Positions 46,118 to 53,834 of a stretch of DNA of 64,000 bases are shown piece by piece. The DNA comes from G965197005 sp965197005 (GTDB taxonomy: Bacteria > Pseudomonadota > Gammaproteobacteria > Pseudomonadales > Oceanobacteraceae), in NCBI GenBank assembly GCA_965197005.1, contig OZ239982.1, positions 1,116,001-1,180,000 of the forward strand. The letters run 5' to 3'. Within the stretch, counting starts at the first letter, position 1. Every line of letters begins with the position of its first letter. Both the position numbers and the translations under genes were made by a program. Below the pieces are notes generated by a model. The model was not told the origin of the DNA, did not search any database, and worked only from the letters and a program-made list of their open reading frames with translations.

Positions 46118-48004
46118 TTAGTTATCCTTTACTAAACGGGTGAAGTAGCAACGTTTAGGATCAAATGTTTCCATTACAACATTATTAACTATAACTGTAT
46201 TTTGTATTTTAGGATTATGCTTGATTGTGCTTACAGATGGACCCAAAAAGTAGTATCCATAATTAGAATCGCTTCCTTTTGGGGTTGAGCTAATTAAGCT
46301 TTCAACTCTGCGTTTTCCTCGGATACAGTATGGGTTTGGGTGATCAGGAAAGACTACTAGATTAAGGCTGGGCTTGTATTTGCTAAAATCAACCAAACTT
46401 CTAAGCTCTTTAAGTTTTGGCACACGCCAACCTGTGGGTACATTGGCTAAAATGCCTTGCCAGTTAGGGCTAATATAAGGGTTTGTGCCTGTATAATTAC
46501 AGGTATCATCTTCTGGTTTTGGCGTTCCTTGGTTACTTAGTTCAAACTGTTCAGGGCAACGTTTCCAAATTAAGCCAGTAAATAGATGTTTTACGGTATC
46601 AAACACGCCATTATTATTGGCAATAAACTGGTAGTCAGAAGTAGGGCTAGCAAACAATAGATGGGGGTTATTAATAGTTTGTATCTGAGTGGGGTGTGCG
46701 GGATTAGGCTTATTGGTATAGCCATGGTTAGCTTTTGGGTGGCTGGTTAGTTTGCCGCCTCTGACTAAGCGTGTTGTTACCCAGTTGTAATCGGTTAAGA
46801 TAAATGAAAATCTACGAGCCCCGTGAAAAGAGTTAGATTTTCTACTATAAACATAAACCCACCCGCTGGAGTATATTCCAGCTTTTGAGTATCCACCAGA
46901 TGGCGTTTTTGTATAAAAGTTTAGCTTGTAAGGGAAAAAGTTTGTATCCTGACCTAAAGACTCTCTTATAATGCTACTTGCTTCGGTAACGGTAGGAATA
47001 CGCCAGTCTCTAAAGCCGCATAAGCCCTTGCCTTGATTAACATCTAGGGTGTATTGGTGAGTGGTGCAAATCCACTGTTTATTAGAACAAATGTTGGGCA
47101 GGTTTGACCATAAATTACCATTAAATTTCCTGTAAACAGGGATATCAATATCGCCTGCAAATACATTATCTTTACCGTAAAGCTGTTCTTGGGTTAATCC
47201 TGTTTTCCCTGTGATATCTTGCCCTTCGTATTCCCCATCTAAATAGCGTAAATCAAAGGAGCCATAAGACCAGATTTTATCGTGTAGGTATTTTGGATTA
47301 TATATGTAATTGGGGTCATGTCTAAGGTTATCTGGCACTTTAGCGGTTTTTACTTCCCAAATTAAGCCTGTGCGCTTGTCTTTTACGCAAGACCATGTTG
47401 TAGCCGTAATATCTAATTCATTGCCATTGGAGTCCAATTTGACTAATTTTTGATCTGGGGATTTGATATAACCACGCCATACTTCATTATCTAAAATGGT
47501 GCCAGTGGCAGCGGTTTTAAGCAATTTGACTGAGCCATCTTTAGTCTTTAGATTACTGACCACCAGCTTAAACTGTTCGGTAGCTTCAATAAGGTTGTCA
47601 TCAAGCACTTGTACCTTAAATTGGGTTGCGGTTTTGCCAGCGGGAATGCTGATACTGGTTAGGTTGGGTAAACTAAAATCCACATTTTCAGTGGCTTGGG
47701 CATCTTGATGGGTAAAACGGGTATCAAGATGAATGCTAACGCTAATATCTTCTTTGGCGGCTTTGGTTAATACCAGTTTAAAAGTCATTTCTGGTTTTTC
47801 TTCTACTTGGTGGGCATCAAGTAGGCTAAGTTGTATGTTTTTATCCGTCTTGGTTGTGTTTTGTTTATCGCTATTTACAGCATTTAATAGGGCAAGGTTT
47901 TGTTTTTCTTCTTCGGTTAAGGGTAAAGACTCCCCAAGACAGGCGGATAATAAGCTGCACATTGTAATCAGAATAAATACGGGAAAAAGCCGATATATAC
48001 GCAT
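46118..48004 (-). CDS. Calx-beta/DUF1566 surface lipoprotein, array member 1
   Basis: 628 residues, first of the array. Signal peptide and Calx-beta domain are almost identical to member 2. The Asp/Asn-rich linker (NDTGIDFGADVN...) is missing, replaced by a short segment GYIKSPDQKLVKLD. The first DUF1566 domain keeps GLCGFRDWRIP but has a unique patch after FYTKTPSGG. The second DUF1566 domain shares the long block around CNYTGTNPYISPNWQG with member 3. The ATG has AGGA about 8 bases upstream. It lies after the hasA terminator. Confidence 0.85.
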   Translation of the reverse strand: MRIYRLFPVFILITMCSLLSACLGESLPLTEEEKQNLALLNAVNSDKQNTTKTDKNIQLSLLDAHQVEEKPEMTFKLVLTKAAKEDISVSIHLDTRFTHQDAQATENVDFSLPNLTSISIPAGKTATQFKVQVLDDNLIEATEQFKLVVSNLKTKDGSVKLLKTAATGTILDNEVWRGYIKSPDQKLVKLDSNGNELDITATTWSCVKDKRTGLIWEVKTAKVPDNLRHDPNYIYNPKYLHDKIWSYGSFDLRYLDGEYEGQDITGKTGLTQEQLYGKDNVFAGDIDIPVYRKFNGNLWSNLPNICSNKQWICTTHQYTLDVNQGKGLCGFRDWRIPTVTEASSIIRESLGQDTNFFPYKLNFYTKTPSGGYSKAGIYSSGWVYVYSRKSNSFHGARRFSFILTDYNWVTTRLVRGGKLTSHPKANHGYTNKPNPAHPTQIQTINNPHLLFASPTSDYQFIANNNGVFDTVKHLFTGLIWKRCPEQFELSNQGTPKPEDDTCNYTGTNPYISPNWQGILANVPTGWRVPKLKELRSLVDFSKYKPSLNLVVFPDHPNPYCIRGKRRVESLISSTPKGSDSNYGYYFLGPSVSTIKHNPKIQNTVIVNNVVMETFDPKRCYFTRLVKDN

Positions 48005-48036
48005 AAGCCAGTCCTAGAGTTAAAAATAAATATAAA

Positions 48037-48061
48037 AAGACAGAAGCTAGGCTTCTGTCTT
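48037..48061 (-). terminator. Strong terminator after the haemophore gene
   Basis: AAGACAGAAGC and its perfect complement GCTTCTGTCTT enclose a 3-base loop. On the minus strand the stem is followed by TTTTTATATTTATTTTTAA. It sits between the hasA-like stop and the lipoprotein array and should make the haemophore transcript far more abundant than the downstream genes. Confidence 0.88.
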
Positions 48062-48080
48062 ATTTAAGGTTTAAAATAGA

Positions 48081-48884
48081 TTAAACTGTTTGGCTGTGAT
48101 TGATAGCTGTTATGGCACTGGAATCAAAATTAGTTACTCCTGTTAAGGTAATGGTTCCACTAGCCCCAAAATCAATAACTGTATTACCATTAACCTCACT
48201 TATCTTATCTGCAATAGTTGCAGGATTATACAAGCTTTGATCTATTTTAATCACCTCACCTGTTTGATAATCGGTAATGGTATCGTTACCAAAGCTGGTG
48301 CCACCACGAATGACTTCAAAAATAAAGGTATCATTACCTGCGCCACCGGTTAGGGTATCGTTACCGTTATAGCCTTGCAGATGGTTATCCAAGTTATTAC
48401 CCGTGAGATTCAGGTCATTGGCATTTAGATGATTTTCTAAATGCTGAGTACCATCAGTATCTTCTTCTTTATTAGGCTTCATCAGTCCATAAATAATTTT
48501 ATGTACCGTGCCATTATGCCCTTCAGATTTTGCTGAGTTAAGGTTTAAACCAGTAATGGTAAATTTTTCATCAGCCAGATTGCGTGGGGTGACACCCTGT
48601 AAGCCTGTGCCCAGTTTTAGGGTATCAAGCTGCCCGTATAGGGTATGGCTTGGGTTGCTAAATAGGGTGTAGTGCAGGTCGCCTTCGGCAACAAAGCCCC
48701 GTTTGCTGGTATCTCCAGAATTAAATGGAGACCCCTCACCATTGGCATATTGAGTGCCGCTGGTGGCAAATAGCCACCAGCTATTAAAACCGCCCCAAGT
48801 TGAGAAGCTATAGTTCGTTTGGTAATCGACCATATACTCTCTAAGACTCTGATTTACAGTGTTTACCGCAATATTGATAGTCAT
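48081..48884 (-). CDS. hasA: HasA-like haemophore with C-terminal RTX repeat
   Basis: 267 residues, no signal peptide. Residues 1-137 match HasA haemophores: GDLHYTLFSNPSHTLYGQLDTL gives Tyr72 and His80, equivalent to the haem ligand Tyr75 and its partner His83 of Serratia HasA. EGHNGTVHKIIYGLM matches the conserved helix near His128. The loop that carries axial ligand His32 is shorter and has no His. Residues 160-267 add a module absent from classical HasA (about 188 residues): nonapeptide-type GYNGNDTLTGGAGNDTF, then GNDTITDYQTGEVIKID, as in the C-termini of serralysin-type RTX proteins. AGGAG lies 7 bases before the ATG. Exported by HasD/E (inference). Confidence 0.88.
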   Translation of the reverse strand: MTINIAVNTVNQSLREYMVDYQTNYSFSTWGGFNSWWLFATSGTQYANGEGSPFNSGDTSKRGFVAEGDLHYTLFSNPSHTLYGQLDTLKLGTGLQGVTPRNLADEKFTITGLNLNSAKSEGHNGTVHKIIYGLMKPNKEEDTDGTQHLENHLNANDLNLTGNNLDNHLQGYNGNDTLTGGAGNDTFIFEVIRGGTSFGNDTITDYQTGEVIKIDQSLYNPATIADKISEVNGNTVIDFGASGTITLTGVTNFDSSAITAINHSQTV

Positions 48885-48967
48885 AACTGACTCCTATTGA
48901 TGAGTTGAAATTAAGTATTTGATACAAACGAATTGCTTTAAAAGAATAAAACAAATTCGTATTTAGA

Positions 48968-48996
48968 AATGTACGCCTGAATAATGGCTTTGTAAA
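48968..48996 (-). promoter_or_regulatory. Candidate promoter of the hasA-like gene
   Basis: TTTACA (48996-48991) and TACATT (48973-48968) are separated by 17 bases, about 85 bases before the ATG. A 7-bp inverted repeat (ACGAATT/AATTCGT) follows in the 5' leader. This would let the haemophore be transcribed separately from hasR. Confidence 0.45.
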
Positions 48997-49020
48997 GCAC
49001 TTTTGTCTGTTTTTTTTAAT

Positions 49021-49039
49021 TGTTTTAGTAATCATTCTC
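49021..49039 (-). promoter_or_regulatory. Weak Fur-box-like site upstream of hasA
   Basis: GAGAATGATTACTAAAACA matches the 19-base Fur consensus at 11 positions by hand count, with one good half site (GAGAATGAT). It lies in the hasR-hasA gap. Iron control of such loci is usual, but this match alone is weak. Confidence 0.3.
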
Positions 49040-49073
49040 TTATGCTTTTGTAAAGGTTTGATTTTTAAAAATA

Positions 49074-51683
49074 TTAAAATTTAGCACTTACGGTTATTAA
49101 TGCGGTGCTGCCGGGGGCAATGTTTACTCCGCCTAGGCTTATGGGCGTGGCGTATAGGCGGTCTAACAGATTTTCTACACTAAAACGTAGGCTAACGTGT
49201 TTAAACTCCAAGCTTTGGTAAAAATCTAATACATAAGATTCGTTAAAAGTCAGCTCATTTTGAGGGCCGCCTGCCAGTTCGTTTTGAGACATATAGCGGC
49301 CTCTTAAGCCAATTCTTAGCTTTCTATTATGCAGTCTAAGCTCGGTATTTAGGGCAATTTTATATTTAGGCGGTTTGACCATAATAATGTATTGCTTATT
49401 AAGCAGGCTCTTTAGCATTTGGTTAAAACGGGCGTTGTTGTCGTTTACGACAGGCTCATATTCACTGGAGTAATTAAGATGGGTTTGGCTAACGCTGGCT
49501 TTTAGGTATAGCCAGTTATATTCATAATCTGCTTCTAGCTCTAAGCCTTTATAGGTTAATGGGTTGTTTAAATTTACAAAAGTAACGGTGCTAATGTAAT
49601 ATTTTTTATCTACAACGTAGCCAAAGCCTTGTATGGAGCGATAAAAAATAGAGCCTAAAGTAATGTAGTTTTCAACCTGATTATGATAGGCCGCAAGTTT
49701 GGCACGAAACTTATCTGCTGAACTTAATATCTGGTTAAATTTAAAGTTAACGCCAAGCTCCCAAGTGTTTGAGATTTCTTCTTTGGCATAGGGGTTAGGC
49801 GCACTGGGCGGGCCTTCGTTATCAAGATGCAAACCATACATTAATGATTCGGTAATAGCAGGGGGGCGCCAGCCTTGGGCATAGGTAATAAAAGGCTGCA
49901 CCCCTGTAAGCAGATTAACCCCTAAGCTGAAAGAGGGCAGTAACTTGCCTTTGTTACGGTGCATAATAACTGGACCCCAAACGGCTTTTTGGGTATAGCA
50001 AATATCATCATCTTGCCCCTTTGGGGTAAGGCAATAGCTGGCATAATTGGTTTTTAATTCGCCACGCTTTGGACCTAAATAGTAGTAAGTTTTACCTAGT
50101 ATTTGATAATGGTCGTATCTTAGCCCTAAGCTGGCAATGAGATAGTCGTCATAATTAAACTCTAAGCGGCTAAATACACTGCTTAAAGCTCGGTCGCCTT
50201 TGGGTGTGGTGCCAGAAAAACTGGAGGTAAAATCACCATCTTTAAGTGCATATTTAATTTGTTGGGCTTCAGGTAGGGTTCTGTCTAGGTGATGTTCTGC
50301 ACCGTAATAGAGGTTAATCTCATGTTCGTTTAGACGAAAATGACTGGCATTATCTACACTTAAACCTAGGGTGTCGGTTTGGTAATGCACTTCAAAACGG
50401 CTAAGCATGCCTTTAGGATTAAGTCTGGTGTCGTTAACCGTGCGAGTAAATTTAGCCGTTAGGTTCAGTTCATCATGGCTGTAGGCAAGTTGGTAGTTAT
50501 CACTGGTGATTTGGCTGCTGTTGGCTTTGTTGTTGCCTTTTTTGCTTTTGGAGTCGTCCATAAAGCGGTTGTAGCTAAATTGTAAGCGAGAAATGGCAGA
50601 AAAGTCGTAGCCTGTTTTAATAAAATGCGAGGTTAAACTTTGATGGGTGCGTGCTAATACCATATTGCGGACCCGCTCGGGGTAGTCGCCCTCATGCTTT
50701 TGTGTGTATGTGCCATGGTTGCCGCCTTGGTAGGCTTTCATTTCTTTTTTACTTAAGGCGGCTAAAAAATCAAATCCACCCAATCTAAACGCACCAGCGG
50801 CACTGCCTGAGTATTGATAGCCATTGCCTAAATCACCTAGGGGGGCGGTCAAATTAAGCAACACCCCTGTTTTTTTGCGTGCGCCCAGTACATCGCTGGC
50901 ATTAATGGTTTTAAAGTTAACAATGCCGCCGATAACGCCAGCCCCGTTTACACTGGCGGTAGGGCCTTTTTCAATTTGAATTTGGCGAATAAGCGCAGGG
51001 TCAACATAAGCATGGCCATTTACCCCATGACCTGTTTGTTGATAGTTTTGCCGTGCGCCGTCTATGCTCATATTCACACGCCCAAAGTCTTGCATACCAC
51101 GTACATTTACGGCAATGCCTGAGTTGCTGCGGTCTTCGGCAACAAATACGCCGGCGGCCTCTGTGAGCATATCAGCGGCATGCAGTGGGGGTATGCGCTC
51201 TAGCTCTTGCTTAGAAATAATGGTGGTGGTGTTGGGGTCGCTGTATATCCAGTCTTTTTCTCTTACGCCGATGACGGTAACATCATCAAGGGCGTAAATC
51301 TCTTCTTGGAGCTCTGGCGGCGGCTGAAAGTCGATACTGAGGGTTTGAATTAAGGGGGTTAATTTATACTTAAAAGGGGTGTCGGCAAGTAATTGCTTAA
51401 GTGCCTCTTGGCTGTTTAGTGTTGCATTTAGGGCATCTGCCTGATAGCCAATAAGCTCATTTTGTGCCGCTGGGCTAATTGTAAGTTTAAGCTGGGCTTG
51501 TTGTGCCAGTTGTGTAAGTGCTTGGGTTAGCTCTGTGGCAGTAATATGAAAATCAATTTGTGGTAAGTTTGCGGGTTGTGCAAGTTCGCTGTCGTGCGCT
51601 TGTATGCTAGGCTGCGCCTGTGGTTTATTGGGTAAAGCGGCAACGCACAAAATGAAGAATAAAACCGATAAAAGCGCGTGCAT
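49074..51683 (-). CDS. hasR: HasR-like TonB-dependent haemophore receptor with STN domain
   Basis: 869 residues. Signal peptide, then an STN signalling domain at about residues 42-118 (ITATELTQALTQLAQQAQLKL). A TonB-box-like DVTVIGV is at 134-140. The plug contains VNVRGMQDFGRVNMSIDGARQNYQ (residues 192-214), typical of HasR, and His219/His224 just after it. The 22-strand barrel has an FRAP-like WRPPAITES near residue 604 with a His shortly after, and ends in an aromatic residue (AKF). It should take haem from HasA and import it using TonB energy. The STN domain implies a sigma/anti-sigma pair, which is not in the window. Confidence 0.9.
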   Translation of the reverse strand: MHALLSVLFFILCVAALPNKPQAQPSIQAHDSELAQPANLPQIDFHITATELTQALTQLAQQAQLKLTISPAAQNELIGYQADALNATLNSQEALKQLLADTPFKYKLTPLIQTLSIDFQPPPELQEEIYALDDVTVIGVREKDWIYSDPNTTTIISKQELERIPPLHAADMLTEAAGVFVAEDRSNSGIAVNVRGMQDFGRVNMSIDGARQNYQQTGHGVNGHAYVDPALIRQIQIEKGPTASVNGAGVIGGIVNFKTINASDVLGARKKTGVLLNLTAPLGDLGNGYQYSGSAAGAFRLGGFDFLAALSKKEMKAYQGGNHGTYTQKHEGDYPERVRNMVLARTHQSLTSHFIKTGYDFSAISRLQFSYNRFMDDSKSKKGNNKANSSQITSDNYQLAYSHDELNLTAKFTRTVNDTRLNPKGMLSRFEVHYQTDTLGLSVDNASHFRLNEHEINLYYGAEHHLDRTLPEAQQIKYALKDGDFTSSFSGTTPKGDRALSSVFSRLEFNYDDYLIASLGLRYDHYQILGKTYYYLGPKRGELKTNYASYCLTPKGQDDDICYTQKAVWGPVIMHRNKGKLLPSFSLGVNLLTGVQPFITYAQGWRPPAITESLMYGLHLDNEGPPSAPNPYAKEEISNTWELGVNFKFNQILSSADKFRAKLAAYHNQVENYITLGSIFYRSIQGFGYVVDKKYYISTVTFVNLNNPLTYKGLELEADYEYNWLYLKASVSQTHLNYSSEYEPVVNDNNARFNQMLKSLLNKQYIIMVKPPKYKIALNTELRLHNRKLRIGLRGRYMSQNELAGGPQNELTFNESYVLDFYQSLEFKHVSLRFSVENLLDRLYATPISLGGVNIAPGSTALITVSAKF

Positions 51684-51720
51684 GGTATATTGCCTTAGTT
51701 TTTGCTCTTTATAAAAAATA

Positions 51721-51753
51721 AAACGCAGGGCAGAAAAAACTGCCCCTGCGTTT
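51721..51753 (-). terminator. Strong terminator between the DUF1566 pair and hasR
   Basis: AAACGCAGG-GCAG and CTGC-CCCTGCGTTT pair over about 13 bp with one bulge around a six-base loop. On the minus strand TTTTATTTTTTAT follows. It should end transcripts from the 53.5-kb promoter, with possible readthrough into hasR. Confidence 0.88.
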
Positions 51754-51765
51754 GTTGATGAAAAG

Positions 51766-52431
51766 CTAGTCTTTAACTAGCATTGTTCCTTTTCCGAGCA
51801 TGCCAGACGTCGGATTATCTATATCGCTGTCTTGTACATTTGAAACTAGGTCTAATTGATAAAACGAAACCAACTTAAAGTGGGTGTATTTACCATCTTT
51901 AATAGCAGGGGTAGAAGAGATAAAGCTAAATTGTGAGTTTCCAGGGAAGACATAGTTGTTTTTTTTTATAAAACAATTCGGTATAGAAATACTAACTAGC
52001 TCTTTTGCATTTGGTATGCGCCAGCCATTGCCTACGGCTTTAACCGCAGTTTGGGCTTCGCTCCACTTTTTAAATAGCGTGCCGCCGCATTGATCAGCAG
52101 ATGCAGCACCATCTTTACAAGGGTCTTTTGGTCCTCCCGGATAGGGATATATTGTGCCTTTACACTTATCATCTTTGGTATTGTTTGGGGTGCTGTTATC
52201 ATCTAGGGTAGAACCTAATGGGCAACGCTGCCAAGTTAAGCCTGTGCGCTTATCTTTAACCTGCGTATTATTCTCTAAAAACGTATAGTGTTTAGCGTCA
52301 TTTTGCATATAGGTTGCAAATTCTGCATCTTTGACGCCATTGCATTTTTTTTGTGGTGCCTCATCGGCAAATACCAAGGCTGAGGCAAGCAGGCTGGTGC
52401 CTATCATTAGATTACAAAATAGTGTTTTCAT
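51766..52431 (-). CDS. Secreted single-domain DUF1566 protein
   Basis: 221 residues with a Sec signal peptide (cleavage after VFA). The mature part is one DUF1566 domain: VKDKRTGLTWQRCPLGSTLDDN, a Cys-rich middle, and GNGWRIPNAKELVSI. It closely parallels the second DUF1566 domain of the lipoprotein array, including the acidic TPNNTKDDKC segment. It lies 11 bases after the DUF1566 lipoprotein gene and is cotranscribed with it. No lipobox, so periplasmic or released. Confidence 0.8.
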   Translation of the reverse strand: MKTLFCNLMIGTSLLASALVFADEAPQKKCNGVKDAEFATYMQNDAKHYTFLENNTQVKDKRTGLTWQRCPLGSTLDDNSTPNNTKDDKCKGTIYPYPGGPKDPCKDGAASADQCGGTLFKKWSEAQTAVKAVGNGWRIPNAKELVSISIPNCFIKKNNYVFPGNSQFSFISSTPAIKDGKYTHFKLVSFYQLDLVSNVQDSDIDNPTSGMLGKGTMLVKD

Positions 52432-52442
52432 CGTTTTCTCCT

Positions 52443-53417
52443 TTAGTTTGCTGGAATATGCACTAGGCGCACAGGTAATTTAACGCTGTTATTGCGGTCT
52501 TTTATTTCAAACTTGCCAGTTGCGCTATTAAAAATGTAGCCCGATTCATAACCAGCAAGGGTGCTAGACCAACTGCTAATGGCATGGGGGAAGTAACGCT
52601 CATCTAGCATACCTGTATAGTCTTGCATATTACCACCTACGTCTTTTTGTTTGGTAAAGCCATAATCCACAAGAGAAAGCAGTTGCTGCATGCTAGGCAG
52701 TTGCCATGTGGTAATACCACATAAGCCGTCGGTATTTACTTTGGCAACCATCTTCTCGGTGGTGCAATCAGCAAGACCGCAGGTGGCATTGGCATTAGTT
52801 TGTGAGGTGGCAGGTGTGGCACCGGGGTGGGCGTTATCGTCTCCGCCAGTGGTTGCATCTTGGGCATCTTTATAGCGGACATCATAAAAATAGTAGCGCC
52901 ACTTTTTATCGTGAGTGCCGCCATCGGTGGTTTTAACTTCCCATACCAGTTTGGTGACGTTATCTTTAACGCAAGCCCAGTTTGTGGCATCGGCTTTTAG
53001 TGCCTTGCCTGCGGCATCTAGTTTGGTAAAGTTAAAGCCTGCACGACCATTTGAATCACGGTTAAATGCTGTTTGCGAATCGCGCCCAGATGCGCAGTCT
53101 TGCTGCCCATGAGCGGTGGCATCACAGGTGTCAGATTTGTTTGTGCCCGTTACGCCCCATGTAATGCCGGTATCGTTGAGGCGAGTGCTGTTTATAATTT
53201 GTTCGTCATGGTTGCCGCCATTGTTATTGTTATTATTGCTATTTATAATTTGTTCGTCATGGTTGCCGCCATTGTTATTGTTATTATTGCTATTGTTATT
53301 GCCACCGCCATTACTGTTGTTATCGTCACTGGAAGAAGAGCCTCCACAAGCACTAAACAGCGCCATTGTTGTAAGCAGAGCAAAGGTTGTAAGTTGTTTA
53401 AAGTGTGTATTTCGCAT
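52443..53417 (-). CDS. DUF1566 lipoprotein with Asn/Gly-rich linker
   Basis: About 324 residues from ATG 53417 (GGGAGG 8 bases upstream; a longer frame from 53483 lacks support). The lipobox is FSAC. A low-complexity Asn/Gly linker follows, containing a 17-residue unit repeated exactly twice. Then NDTGITWG, an Asp-rich stretch and one DUF1566 domain (WACVKDNVTKLVWEVKT, GLCGITTWQLPSMQQLLSLVDYG). The DUF1566 sequence and the NDTGI-type linker tie it to the array members further downstream. Confidence 0.82.
   Translation of the reverse strand: MRNTHFKQLTTFALLTTMALFSACGGSSSSDDNNSNGGGNNNSNNNNNNGGNHDEQIINSNNNNNNGGNHDEQIINSTRLNDTGITWGVTGTNKSDTCDATAHGQQDCASGRDSQTAFNRDSNGRAGFNFTKLDAAGKALKADATNWACVKDNVTKLVWEVKTTDGGTHDKKWRYYFYDVRYKDAQDATTGGDDNAHPGATPATSQTNANATCGLADCTTEKMVAKVNTDGLCGITTWQLPSMQQLLSLVDYGFTKQKDVGGNMQDYTGMLDERYFPHAISSWSSTLAGYESGYIFNSATGKFEIKDRNNSVKLPVRLVHIPAN
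53191..53292 (-). repeat. Perfect 51-base direct repeat, two copies
   Basis: Two adjacent identical 51-base units at 53191-53241 and 53242-53292 encode a 17-residue Asn-rich unit ending in HDEQIINS of the lipoprotein linker. Copy number changes would keep the frame and alter only linker length. Confidence 0.9.
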
Positions 53418-53834
53418 TGTATAAACCTCCCAAGGTGTATTTTTGCGTAAACAAATGGTTTTGATAAGCACTTGGAATAACAAGCGTAAATAGGTTTATA
53501 TTCTGTTCTTTTTTTAATGTCAATGTTTTTTTATTTGTTTTCTTGAATTACATTTATAAGCATTTGTTTTGCTTGTATTAATTTTTTTATTGTTTTTTGT
53601 TAACTAGCAATAATTGAGAAAAGAATAGGCTGGAGCTCACGGTATGCAGCGGCTTAGGTTACAGAGGTGGGTGTTTTTTTAATGGGTTTGCCTGTGCTGT
53701 GCTTTTGCGGTTTTTAATATGCAAAATCACTAGAAATTGATGTTTGCTATAAGCCTGTATTAAATTACGGGTGCTTATAAGTCCTTGTCCCTATGCAATG
53801 GGTTTGCTCTGCTAACTTATTAGACGCTAATTTA
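53418..53834. other. 417-base intergenic region upstream of the DUF1566 pair
   Basis: It holds the strong minus-strand promoter near 53.5 kb. The rest (about 53530-53834) is AT-rich with no credible frame, RNA gene or strong terminator for the upstream gene. Confidence 0.5.
53495..53523 (-). promoter_or_regulatory. Strong sigma-70-type promoter of the DUF1566 pair
   Basis: TTGACA (53523-53518) and TATAAA (53500-53495) are separated by exactly 17 bases. The expected start, near 53488, gives a leader of about 70 bases before ATG 53417. Confidence 0.75.

Larger units (their letters stand above)
41930..48004 (-). repeat. Tandem gene-family array of near-identical lipoprotein genes
   Basis: Three full genes and one truncated gene repeat the same 5' block (signal peptide plus Calx-beta, about 530 bases) at roughly 47470-48004, 45575-46108 and 43570-44104. 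A short fourth copy lies at 41930-42070. Each full unit ends with codons for RLVKDN, a stop, and a fixed leader containing AAGGTTAAACC before the next ATG. The 5' blocks are nearly identical in DNA while parts of the 3' blocks differ strongly. Confidence 0.9.

Noticed and set aside
43506..47708. Antisense frames of about 70-110 codons recurring in each lipoprotein copy on the plus strand
   Set aside because: They recur only because the sense genes are duplicated. They have no ribosome sites or recognisable domains.
42080..48004. Diversity-generating retroelement acting on the DUF1566 domains
   Set aside because: DUF1566 domains do occur among retroelement target proteins, but no reverse transcriptase gene, template repeat or A-specific substitution pattern is visible in the window. 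Recombination explains the mosaic better.
42080..48004. The lipoproteins as type I secretion substrates
   Set aside because: They carry Sec/lipobox signals and no C-terminal RTX signal. The HasA-RTX protein is the plausible substrate.
48841..49035. 64-codon minus-strand frame between hasR and hasA
   Set aside because: It overlaps the hasA start out of frame, is Lys-rich without a domain, and covers the candidate promoter.
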